In this document: positions 25,501-37,500 of the stretch, in pieces | How positions within the stretch are numbered: the first letter of the stretch is position 1 | Layout of the letters: each line of letters starts with the position of its first letter | Source of the DNA: UBA7862 sp050872785 | GTDB taxonomy: Bacteria > Bacillota > Clostridia > Christensenellales > UBA1242 | Direction of reading: 5' to 3' | Assembly: GCA_050872785.1 (NCBI GenBank) | Contig: JBNMHO010000002.1 | Location: 75,081-139,080 of the forward strand | DNA: 64,000 nt | Program-made: the position numbers and the translations under genes | The notes under the pieces: generated by a model | The model's database searches: none | Seen by the model: the letters and a program-made list of their open reading frames with translations, nothing else | Told to the model about the DNA's origin: nothing

Positions 25501-28500
25501 TGCTCAAAGTGCAAATTACAACGGAACAAACTACAACATAAATTCCGTTCTTCCATTTGCATTTGCAAAAACAACTTTTGAAACAATCTCCATTCCTCAA
25601 ACAATTTCTTCATTAAAGGAAGGCTCACTATCTTATATAGAAAATCTTTCTTCCATTATTGTTCCATTTGTTGGCGGCGGCAGTGCCGAAGACGGAGCGG
25701 CGAGAGCGTCAAGTTTGAAATATCTGTTTGTAGATAGATACGGCGAAGTAGTTATTCCAGCGGGACTTGTTCAAGTTAACATTCAAAATGACAAACTCGA
25801 CAATTTTGGTGATTATGCATTTGAAGGCTTTGCAAAACTTGAAAGAATTTTCTTTGGAGCAAACATTAAAACATTTGGGGCATATGCGTTTAGTGATTGT
25901 GCAAATTTGATTGAACTCGGAACAAGTGGCTTGTTTGACATTTCAAACATAACAAACATTGGCTCATACGCTTTCCAAAATTGTGTAAATATTCCAAAGA
26001 GTATTGACCTAAGCAATGTTCAAACATTTGGCGAAAGAGTGTTTGACGGCTCAGGACTTCAGAGTGTTGTTCTTTCTGGCACAACAGAAAACTTTGGCGA
26101 AAATAAAACATTTGAGGAATTGACAACACTTGTTGAAGCAAGACTTTATTCCATTGCAGCGTTTGAAGCAGTTGTAAACGGCACGGGCATTACTGCAAGT
26201 GACATTGAAGAAGATAGAAAAGGTGTTGTTTACACAAATATCAATTTCTATCAAAGAATTGTTAAAACTGCAGAGTGGCAAAAATATCTTAGATATAATA
26301 TTGTTGTTGACAATTTGATTGATGTTTTAAGCAGCACAAACGAACTCATAAGCTATCATTCAAGCCTTGAAGACGCAGTGGCAAACGCTCAAAATGGAAA
26401 CAAAATTGTTGTTAAGAGTGACATAAATCTTAAATCGACAATTACAATCGACAAGCAAATCTCAATTTATGCTGGATATGAAAAACTTGACAGCGAAGAC
26501 AGAGGCGGAATTACATTCACAAGAAAATCTGACGAAACTGCATTTATTGTTGAAAGCAATGGTAACGTTACATTCGGCGGCAACTTCGTTGAGGGAGATG
26601 ACGCAACATATGTCAATGCAGAACTTGACATCGTGGGCAGCAAACGTGAATCTGCAGACAGCCTTATAAAAGTAAACGGAGGTGTTGTTGGCTTTAATCT
26701 TGGACTTAAAATATATGATCACATTTCACAAAATGGCTCAGTTGTCTATGCAACAGGTGGCACAATTTCCGTCACTGGCAGCGAGATATATAACAACTAT
26801 GCCGTGACAAGTGGCGGCGTATTCTACATTTCAAGTCAAGCAACTTTGAATATATTCAGAGCAAATATTCACGACAACGGAATGTTTGACGGCGAAGTTA
26901 TGACAAAAAGCGGCGGCGTTGTGTTCGCTCAAGACGGAAGCGTTGTTAATATTTCCGACAAGGAAACTCAAATAGTAAACAACGGCGCACAAAACGGCGG
27001 GGCAATTTACATTGATTGTGAAGACGTGACAAGCACAATTTCTGCTGGACTATTCAGCGGCAACATGGCAACAATGTCAGGCGGTGTGGTGCTTTTGAAT
27101 GCGGGCAAACTTGACATCACTGGCGAAGTGGAATTCTATGGCAACTCGGCAAAGAATATGGGCGGAGCAATCGCAGTTGTTGGCGGGACTCTTTGTGTTA
27201 ATAAAGGTGTTAAAATTGGCTCAAGTGAAGCAAATATGGGCAACTCGGCCGCAATAGGTGGCGGTGTCGCAATAAACGGTGGCGGACTTGTGGCGGATAA
27301 TGTTACAATTTCTTCAAACAATGCAACAACTGGTGGAAACGTTTACATTAGTTCTGATAAGACTTCAAGTATCACTTCTTCTGAAATTATCCTTGGTAAC
27401 AATGGCGGAAGCATTGACTTTGGAACTGATGTCTTGGGCGGCGGCATATTTGTTGACGGAGCAAAAGTTAATATCAAAAATTCTTCCATAAAAGAAAACA
27501 AGGCCTTTGCTGGCGGTGCAATTTATATTACAGAAAACAACGGACTTGCAAGCGAAGTAACTTTGACTTCTGGCGAACTTCTAAACAACGAAGCAGATAT
27601 GGGCGGGGCAATATTCGTGAAGAATGGCAAGGTTGTCGCAACAAGTGTGGATATTGCAGAAAACAATGCTAAAGACGGTGCAGCAATTTATGTTTCAAAT
27701 GGCGAAGTCACTTTGAAAGCTGGCAAGATTTCAAACAACACAGCAACTGAAAACGGCGGCGGACTAAGCATAAACGGCGGAACTGTAAACATAATAGAAA
27801 GCACGATTTTGTCAGACAACAGAGCAACTGAAAATGGCGGAAATATTTACTATTCTGACGGCAGCCTTGTGATAAATGTTGCAACCATTGAAAAAGGAAC
27901 TGCCAACTTTGGCGGCGGGCTGTATCTTGAAAGAAATGCTTTGGGCGTAGAAAAAGAAGCAGATGTTAAGATTTTGTCGGCAAAATTCACAGAAAATGTT
28001 GCTAACTCTGGCGGGGCAATTTATACAAACCTCGTTTTAAGCATTGACAAAGCAGAACTTTCTGGCAACACAGCAAGCGAATTTGGCGGAGCAATTTATG
28101 TGGGTGACAGAGCAAGAGTCGTGCTTGACGAAGTGTCATCTTCTGAAAATATTAGCAATGCAGAAAATGCAGAAAAGTTTGCAAACATTTACATTTCAAA
28201 AGATGCCTCAGAACATGCTCTTTCAATTTCAAACAACACTGTCCTTGGCGAGGCAGAGAAAAGCAACGGAGTTTATCTTCCAAAAGGCAAGATAATTGAT
28301 GTTGTGGCATTAACTCTTGGCAGTGAAGGCGAAACTTCTATGAGAAAAAATAGAATAAGACTTCACTTAGAGAGAAGTCCACTTGACAAGTCAGAATGGC
28401 AAGATGATAAGGGAATTTATGTTGCTTTGTATGCCGATACAAAATATGCAACAACTGGCGTAAGCAAATTTGTAAGCGAGGGCGTGTGCTTTACACGAAT

Positions 28501-31500
28501 GGGGGCAAAAATCTATGCAACTATTGCAACAGTTGTTGACGTGACAGACAGGGGAAAACCTATAAATTATGCAAGTTTGAAAGATGCAACAGAGCAATCT
28601 ACGACAGAAGGAAGAAACTATATCTTTGAAATATTCCATGACCAAAAAATTGACGGAAACAACTTTGTCCAAGTCGGAAACAAACAAAACATAACAATCA
28701 CTCGTCAAAAAGACGCAGACGCAAAAATCTATCGTGACGCAAATTACACAGGTGTTATGTTTGAGATTTTGGGTAAACTTTCTCTTAACTTTGACAAAGA
28801 TAATTCTGAATTTAGTGGCAGCGTGCTTCAACCTCTTGACATCTTTGGCAGTGACGAAAGTGGCGAAAATTCACAATCAGTTGAAGCGACAAGTGCAATG
28901 TTTAGAGTTGTTAGCAGCGGAACACTCAATATTTATGAAGCAGTTACAATTCAAAATGGCAGCAACCTTTTGGGCTATGGCGGAGCGGTGTCTGTTGAAA
29001 ACGAATATGCAACCTTGAACATGTATAATGGCACAATAGCAAATTGCAATGCCCTATATGGTGGTGCGATTGCGGTCATCAAAGGCAATGCAAACATTTT
29101 AGGCGGAATTCTTGAAAACAACACTTCAAATCTTGGCGGTGCAATTTATTCTGCGGGAACGATTGTTGTTGGAACAGACAGCACAACAACACTAATGGCA
29201 AATAACATTGCTCAAGGTGTGTCGGGCTTTGGTGGTGCAATATACACCGTTGACGGCTCAATGGCAACAATAAATTCTGTAACATTCACTTCAAATATCG
29301 CATCAAAAGGCGGTGCAATTTATGCAGAAGGAACACTAAATATTTCAAACAGCAGATTTAGTCAAAATAGGGCGTCAAAAGGTGGTGCAATTTATGACAC
29401 TGGACTTATGAGCATTGTTGGCGGCAACTTCTCAGAAAACGGCAGCACGGAAGAGCAAGATTGTGAGTTTGGTGGCGCAATTTACATCGCAAGAAGCAAG
29501 TCTGATGCAGTTGCAATAGAGGGTGTAAGCTTTAACAACAACTCAGCACACTCTGGTGGCGCAATATATGTTGAAAAAGGTGAAATTACAATAAGAAACA
29601 CAAGCGAAACATCGGGCAGCATAACGGGAAACTCTGCAACATATGGTGCTGGATTATATGTGGGAGCGGGCAATGTTACAATCATTTCCTACAACATTTC
29701 TTCCAACGTGGCAGAGGGTGACCTTGTGTCAAACGGTGGCGGCGTGTATATTGCGGGTGGCAATGTAACAATAAGCAATTCGCAAATAACAGACAACTCG
29801 GCAATGTTTGGTGGCGGCATTTACTTTGTAAGTGGCTCGCTTAGCATATATGGCGGAGCAATTTCAAATAACCACGCTGAAGCATCCTCTGCTTTAACTC
29901 AAACTTATGGCGGCGGCATTGCTCAACTTGGCGGCTCACTTAAACTTGCGGCATACACTGAAGAAGGTGGTGCAAGTTCAAATGTCACAATTTCTGGGAA
30001 CGATGCTGACTTTGGTGCTGGGCTGTATCTTGTGGCAAGGGAAGGTGGAAGTGCAGAAATTTCTAACACAGAAATATCTGGCAACACTGCAAGAGTAACG
30101 GCTGGCGGCTTGGCTGTTAAAGGCGTGAATACAACAATAATTAACACAAAGATTTTGAAAAACACCAGCGGGAATGATGAGAGTGGCAAGGAAAGAGTAG
30201 GACAAGATGTCTGGTTTGGTGGCGAAAGTTATCTTGTTTTTGGAAGTCAAGTAACTCTTGGCGAAAACAAAGAAAAAGATAGACCAACAATTTATGTCGC
30301 TGGCGAAAGCATTTTCAAAAATTCTTCCACACCAACAGTTTCTGATAATAAAGCATTGATTTTCAACACTGAGTTTGACTATTCAACCCTTTATCAAGAA
30401 ATTTATCTGCACCACGAGAAGAATTATCTTGGAAATTACGTTGACACATTCTTCGTGGCATTAGGCTCTGATGTAATCCAAGACATTATAACTTTGCATG
30501 TCGATGAAGGCGTGCCTTATGAAACAAAAGTTGTGTATGTCGGGGCAACTTATGCAGAGAAAGCACTGGCTAAATTTACAATTCCAGTTGACTCAGACTA
30601 CACCCTAAAACAAGGAAGCGGTGCAAGCCAAGATTATCTAGTTTTGGCACCACAATCCTATCAAGTTGTGGACGAAGAAGGGAATATCAGATATATTACA
30701 GAAAAATTGCAAGACGCTATTGACAAGGCAAATGCCCACAAAAATTCAAAAAATGAACAGCTTATGGTTGTTATTAACGAAAAAGAAGTGGTTATTACTG
30801 AAGCAGTTCAAATAGGCGTAACTCAAAGTTCTGAAAGCGGAAGTGTAATTGATACTGTTTACATTGCAGCAAGAAAATCTACAGTCATTTCAAGAAATGG
30901 CTACGGCGGGAATGTATTTAATATCGGCAGATATGCAGATGTCAAGATTGGCACAAACTGCATGGAAGATTTTGCTGGCGTGATAGAAGGCTTTAAAACA
31001 GCATTTGGCGGCACTATCCCTACAATAACATTCAGCGGCGACATTAAGTCAAGTGGCAATGTTGCAGGAGTTGATGCGTTTATCAGAAACTCTGGCTCAC
31101 TTACACTTGGCGAAAATGTGACACTTGAAAACAATACATTGAAAGCCACTGGCACTGGTGCAGTGAATGACGGCGGTGCAGTTGTTGTTACAAACGGCGG
31201 AACACTTAACGTTCGTGGCTCGGTCTTCATAGGAAACAGTGCTACGGGCAGTGGCGGTGCAATTTATGTTGAAAATGGCTCTATGCTCAATTTTGAGAGC
31301 GGAACCATTAAAGGAAACACAGCATTCGTTTCTGGCGGCGGCATTTTGATTGACAATTCAACAGCTACAATTTCTGGCGGAACAATAACAGACAACGCAG
31401 CAAACTATCTTGGCGGCGGTGTGGCTGTTAGAAATGGCGGAACTTTAGAAATTACTGGAGATGTCGAAATTTCATACAACAAAGCCACAAACGGCGGCGG

Positions 31501-34500
31501 AATTGCCCTATTTGGAAAAGGCAGTATAACAACAAGCAGTTCTGCAGACGGAAAGAAAGTGCAAATAAAAGAAAATGTTGCAATTCTTTCTGGCGGTGGT
31601 GTGTTTGCGGCAAGCAGTCCAGAAACTGTTGACGGAAAACTGAGCATTGTCGCAGAACTTAAACTTACTGGTGTCGATATTCAAGGCAACGAAGCACAAA
31701 AATTTGGCGGCGGCATAAGTCTTACTACAACAAATCAAAATACAAACGAAAGAAATGTTACATTTGACAATATTTTGAAAGACGATAAAGGCAATAGAAT
31801 CGTTGGCATTAAAGCAACTATCGGCTTATCTGAAGATAGTGGAAGTGTAACAATTTCAGGCAACAAGGCAAAATATACTGTAAATACTAGATTAAAAAAT
31901 ACTGCAGCATACACATCATATGGACTTGGTGGCGGCTTGTATGCTCTTGACGCGAAAGTAGATATTCTAAACACAACAATTTCTGCAAACGAAACAAGTT
32001 TTGAACAAAACTACACCGACACAAGCGGCAACAGTCACCATGAAGAAATTGGCGGTTATGGCGGTGGTGTTTATGCAAGTTACTCAGCAATTTCTGTCAA
32101 AGATTCGATAATTTCTGCAAATATTGCAATGAAAAACGGTGGCGGCTTCTATGTGACTGAGGGTGCAGAAGTTACATTTAGTAATTGCGACAATGCAACT
32201 CAAATTGCACAAAACAAAGCACAATATGGCGGTGGAATTTATATCCACAACCCTGGTGGCAAAGCAAAAGTTCAAATTGCAAGCATTATAGTGGGCGGTG
32301 TGGGAAAAGAAAATATCGCTGCAAAAGGTGACGGAATTTATGTTGATGCATCTCGTGATTTTGTAGCACTTCTTATAACCACAACAAATGGTTCAACAAC
32401 ATTAAGTGACAATATCGCAATTTCAGACCATGTTTATCTTGCTCCTCACACAAATGCAGAAACAGGCAATCGTGATGACGCAATAATTTATGTTGACAAA
32501 CATTGTTCATCTGGTGCAAGCATAAAGATTGCTCTTGACGAAGACCAGAAAGACCGTGGACACATCGTTGCAAAATATGATTGTTCTGACGCAGAAAAAT
32601 GGGCTGACGAAAGAATGTTTGTAACTGACGACCTTGTTTCTCCATATTGCTTCATTGCAAAAGGCGAGAACATTGTTGTCGGCATAAAGATTGTTTTGAG
32701 GGAAAATGTAAATGACGGGGCAATAAGATTCTTTGAATCACTTGAATCAGCATTTGCCTATGTCACAAGCGGCAACTGGAACTTTGTTCTTCTTGAAGAC
32801 CTAGACGAAATGCCAAGCATTGACAATTTTGCAGTGGGAGAACAAATCACTGTAAACAACGGCGTCACGGCAACCCTTTGCTCGGGGAGAATAACTGGTG
32901 ACGGTCACGAATGGGAGGCAATCACAGAAGAAAAAGACGGACTAAGTAGAAAAGTTGTTAAGATGTCAAAAGAACTTACATCAAGCATTTTTAAAGTGTA
33001 TGGAAGTCTTACAACAACTGGCGTAATATTTGACGGAACGGGCAGCAATGCTGGAATTGCAATTTTGGGAAGTGCTGAAGAAAGCAACGGTAGCTTTGCT
33101 CTGGGAAGCAATACTTTGGTCAAAAACTTCAATAATATTGCCGTGGAAGCAAAAGCAGGCGAAGTTAAAGTCCAAGGAGCAACCATTGAAAACAATACTG
33201 CAACTGTTATTCAGATTTCTGAGGAAGCAATTCTCACAATGACTGACAGCACAATTACAAATAATAAAATGGCTTCAGGTGACAGCGTTGTGTCTGTAGC
33301 CTCAAACAAGGAAAACAAGATTGAAAATTGTGTCTTTACAGATAACTCAGCCACAGACGGCGGAGCGGTCTTGAATAAAGGCAGTCTTACAATCTCTGGC
33401 GGCAAATTTGCAAACAACAGTGCTACAAATGGTGGCGCAGTTGCAAACGAAAATGACGGAACTTTGACAATAACAACTTCAACAAGTGGCTCAGCAGACG
33501 AAACTGCAACATCGTCAGACGCAGCAGACATTATGTTTGAAAACAACTCTGCAAAAGATAACGGCGGTGCAATTTACTCAAACAGCGGCACAGTTAAAAT
33601 CTCTGGTGTAACATTCAGCGGCAACACAACAAAAGAACTTAGCAGCAACGGCGGAACGATTGCGGTAGTTAATACAACAGTCACAATTTCAGACACAACA
33701 ATTCAAAAGTCATATACTTTGGGTTCGAATGGTCTAACAAGTGCAAAAGCAAACAACGGTGGCGGCTTGTATGCAGAAGGTTCATCTGTTACACTAAACG
33801 GCGGAAATACATTTGAGGACAACAATGCCACAAACGGCGGTGCAATGTATCTCAAGAACAGCAGTATTACTCCAAACACCTCTGAGGGTAAGGATAACCT
33901 CATCACGGGCAACGTAGCAACAAATGGTGGCGGCTTGTATATTGTGACTAATAGCACAGAAGATAAGCCAATGAACCTAAGTGGACTTAGTATAATTTCC
34001 AACATTGCAAACGACGGAAACGGCGGCGGTGTGTATGTTGCAAGTGGAGCAATCAAACTCACTGGCGGCAGCGTAAACGGCAACAAGGCTAAAGCAGATG
34101 TGCGAACTACTGATAAAATGAAAGATGTGTCGACTGGCTTTGGCGGTGGTGTGTATGTCGCAAGCGGTGCAACACTTATCATTGACGCAGATTCTAGTGA
34201 AATTATCACGGGTAACACAGCACTTTATGGCGGCGGTGTTTACACTGCTGGAACAACAACCCTTACAAAAGGTGTTATCAGAGGCAATGTTGCCACAACA
34301 GCCTCAGCCAACACTGAAGGAACAACTACTTCGTTCAAAAATAGTAAGGAAGCAAGAGGTGGAGGTGTGTTTGTTAAAGGAATATTGAATGTCGTTGGCG
34401 GCTCAATTTCTGGAAATATTGCAGACTGTGGCGGCGGAGTGTATCTTGACGGCACACTTGTAATGAATGATGGAAACATTAACAGCAACCAATCATATTG

Positions 34501-37500
34501 GGGTGCAGGACTTTATGTAAATAGCACGACAGCAACCCTCTCTGGTGGCTTAATCAGCAACAATGTGACAGTTCATGAAGTTGAAGGAGTTGCAGTGACT
34601 GGTGGTGACGGTGGCGGCGTGTATGTTGCAGAAGGAAAGACATTTACCCTTGGAAATGATAAGAATCCATCAGAAACAAGCACAACGTCAATTTCAAACA
34701 ACCAGGCTCTAAGAGGCGGTGGAGTGTTCGTTGCGGGACAAGATTCAGAATTCACTTTGCAAAACGCAACATTGTCAGAAAACACTGCTATCCTTGGCGG
34801 CGGCGTGTATGTTGGACATAGTATCATAAAGGAAATTATAGACGGAAAAGAAGGAACGCCAAACTACTACCCAGCAAAATTTGTGATTGATGCTGGAAAA
34901 ATCTCAAGCAACACGGCAAAAATACCAGAGCAAAAAGACGAAAATAAAGACAAGATTGCTGAAATTATCAAACTTGAAAAGTATAGTGTTCCAAAAGGTG
35001 GCGGCATTTATTGCGAGGGAACGCTTGAAATGCATAGCGCAACAATAGAGAACAACACTGCTTCGCAAGAAGTAGGTGTCGGCGGGCTTGGTGGCGGATT
35101 GTATTTCGACAATGGAGAAATTCAAGCGGGTGACGACACTCAATCTGGAATAAGTGATGAGAGATTTAGTCTTACAATTGATGGCTCCTTTGGCAAAAAC
35201 TCAACATTCACTGGAAACAAAGCAGCCCATGGCGGTGCTATTGAAATTCAATCTAAACAAGGCGTTAATAACATAAAAATTTCAAACACAACCTTTGACG
35301 GAAATACTGCAAGTGTCAATGGTGGTGCTGTGGATGTTCGTGGCAGTGCAATCTTCGCTAATTGCGAGTTCTACAACAACTCAGCAACAGCCGACGGCGG
35401 TGCAATGTATGTTAGAAGGCGTGAAAATACCGAAGACAATTCAGTTGAAATAAAAGACAGCTTTTTCGGTGATGAAGGCGAAGGCAATACAGCCGCAAAA
35501 GGTGGTGCAATTTATGTTTGCGGAAAAGTTATAGACGAAAAGTCTTGTGGACCAAATGTCACACTTTTACGAGTTACAATGTGTTACAACGGAATTTCCA
35601 CAGAGCCAACTCGTATAGCTGCTGAATATGGCGGAGCGATGTATATTGAGAACTCAAATGTTTCATTTGTTAAAGGAAAGGAAGAGGGGGCAAGTACAAT
35701 CTCTAACGCTGCAACTACAAATGGAAAGGAGAATGAAATCTCACACAACTCAGCCACAAAAGGCGGTGCAATAGCCATGAACGGTGGAACACTTAATATT
35801 TCCGCAAGCACAGCCTTCACTGCAAACAACGCAACAAACGGCGGCGCATTGTATGTCACCTCTGGTGATGTAACTCTTGCCAGTGGAATATTCGGCGGCG
35901 AGGCTTACCAGTCTATTGATGATAAGCATGATCTAAAATCTCTTATAAATGAACATAAAGAAGCATTATCCGATAGAACTAAAACTGAGCCATATGCACC
36001 AAAAACTGACACAAGCAACACTGCAACAGACGGCGGTGCAATTTATGTGGCGGGTGGCTCGGTTACTATTGCTGAAAATGTGCAAATTGAGGGTAACCAT
36101 GCAGAAAACGGCGGCGGTGTGTATATTGCGAATGGCGAACTATATATTAAAGCCGCAAAACCAACTAAAGAAGAAAACAAAAATATTCCTGCTAGCAACA
36201 TAACGGGCAACTACGCAACAAGCGGCGGTGGTGTGTATGTTGGTGGCGGTATCCTTTCAGTAGGCTTTGACGGTGACGGAGGCTTGAACCTTGCCTCCTC
36301 AGGATATATCTTTGGCAACATCGCAACAAACGGCGGCGCAGTGTACATCTCAGGCGGCTCGGCAAACCTAATCAACGGCAGCATAAAAAACAACTGTGCA
36401 TTTAAGTTAGGTGGTGGTGTGTATATAAATGGCAGTGATGATACTATTCTTACAATGAATAATTTTGAGATATCTGAAAACTATGCTCAAAGTGGGGGTG
36501 GTATTTGCGTGGCTGGAGCAAAAGTTACAATTAATAATGGCGGAAAAATTAGCGAAAATTCCGCACTAGATATTGGCAACATTATTGCTTCTGATGATTT
36601 CACAAGAGGTGTTGGCGGTGGTATTTCTATCAGCGGTGGAACTATGATACTTAACGGTTCTGCAATCAACAACAATTTTGCAGATAACATGGGCGGCGGA
36701 ATATACGCATCTAGTGGAACTATTACACAATCTGAAAAAGAAGGTGCAAACACAGATACTCTTAGAATGGGTGGCAACCATGCAACAAATTATGGTGGCG
36801 CAATTGCAATACCAAGTGGTGGTGGCCATGTTACATTAAGTAACTTTATAATTGGTGGAATTAAGTTTGACACAAAAATAAATGATAACATTCTTTACGC
36901 CACGAGTGGTTCAGTTAATGGCAGAAGTGTTTCTGGCTTTGATGAGAATCAGATACAGAATATTAAATCTGCTCTTAGCGAAAACAGAGTGCAATGGGCA
37001 AACTATGCAACATTTGGCGGTGCTGTGTATGTTGCAGGTGGAACATTTAATGTAGCTGCAAAGAGCAGCGGAGATACAAGCATTGTCCAAGGCTTTGGTG
37101 CAAACACTCAAATTGAGGGTAATTTAGGTCAATTTACCGTTGGTGCAGGTAACATTGCTTCGTCTGGCGGTGCATTGTTTGTGGCTGGTGGCGATGTTAT
37201 TCTAAATGGCGGCAACTTTGCTTATAACTATGCAGTAGGCAAGGTGAATGATGGAAACCAAGGCAATAAGGAGCTTAAGGACTTTGTTGACAAAAATCTA
37301 TACGAAGTAAAAACCGGTGAAAAGGACGAGAAAAGCATTATTGATTATTGGGGTGGCGGTGCCATTTGCCAAGTAAAAGGAACGTTGATACTTAACGGTG
37401 CACAAATTCAAAACAATGAAACAAATGGTTTTGGTGGTGCAGTCCTAACATTCTCAAGCCGTAAGGTGTCGAAATTAGATGATGTTGGCACAAACTTCTC

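Noticed and set aside
33703..34218. Minus-strand ORF of 171 codons inside the giant gene, with PPPFVA-type repeats
   Set aside because: It is the antisense reading of the GGAIYV rungs; its repeats mirror the sense repeats and it has no ribosome binding site.
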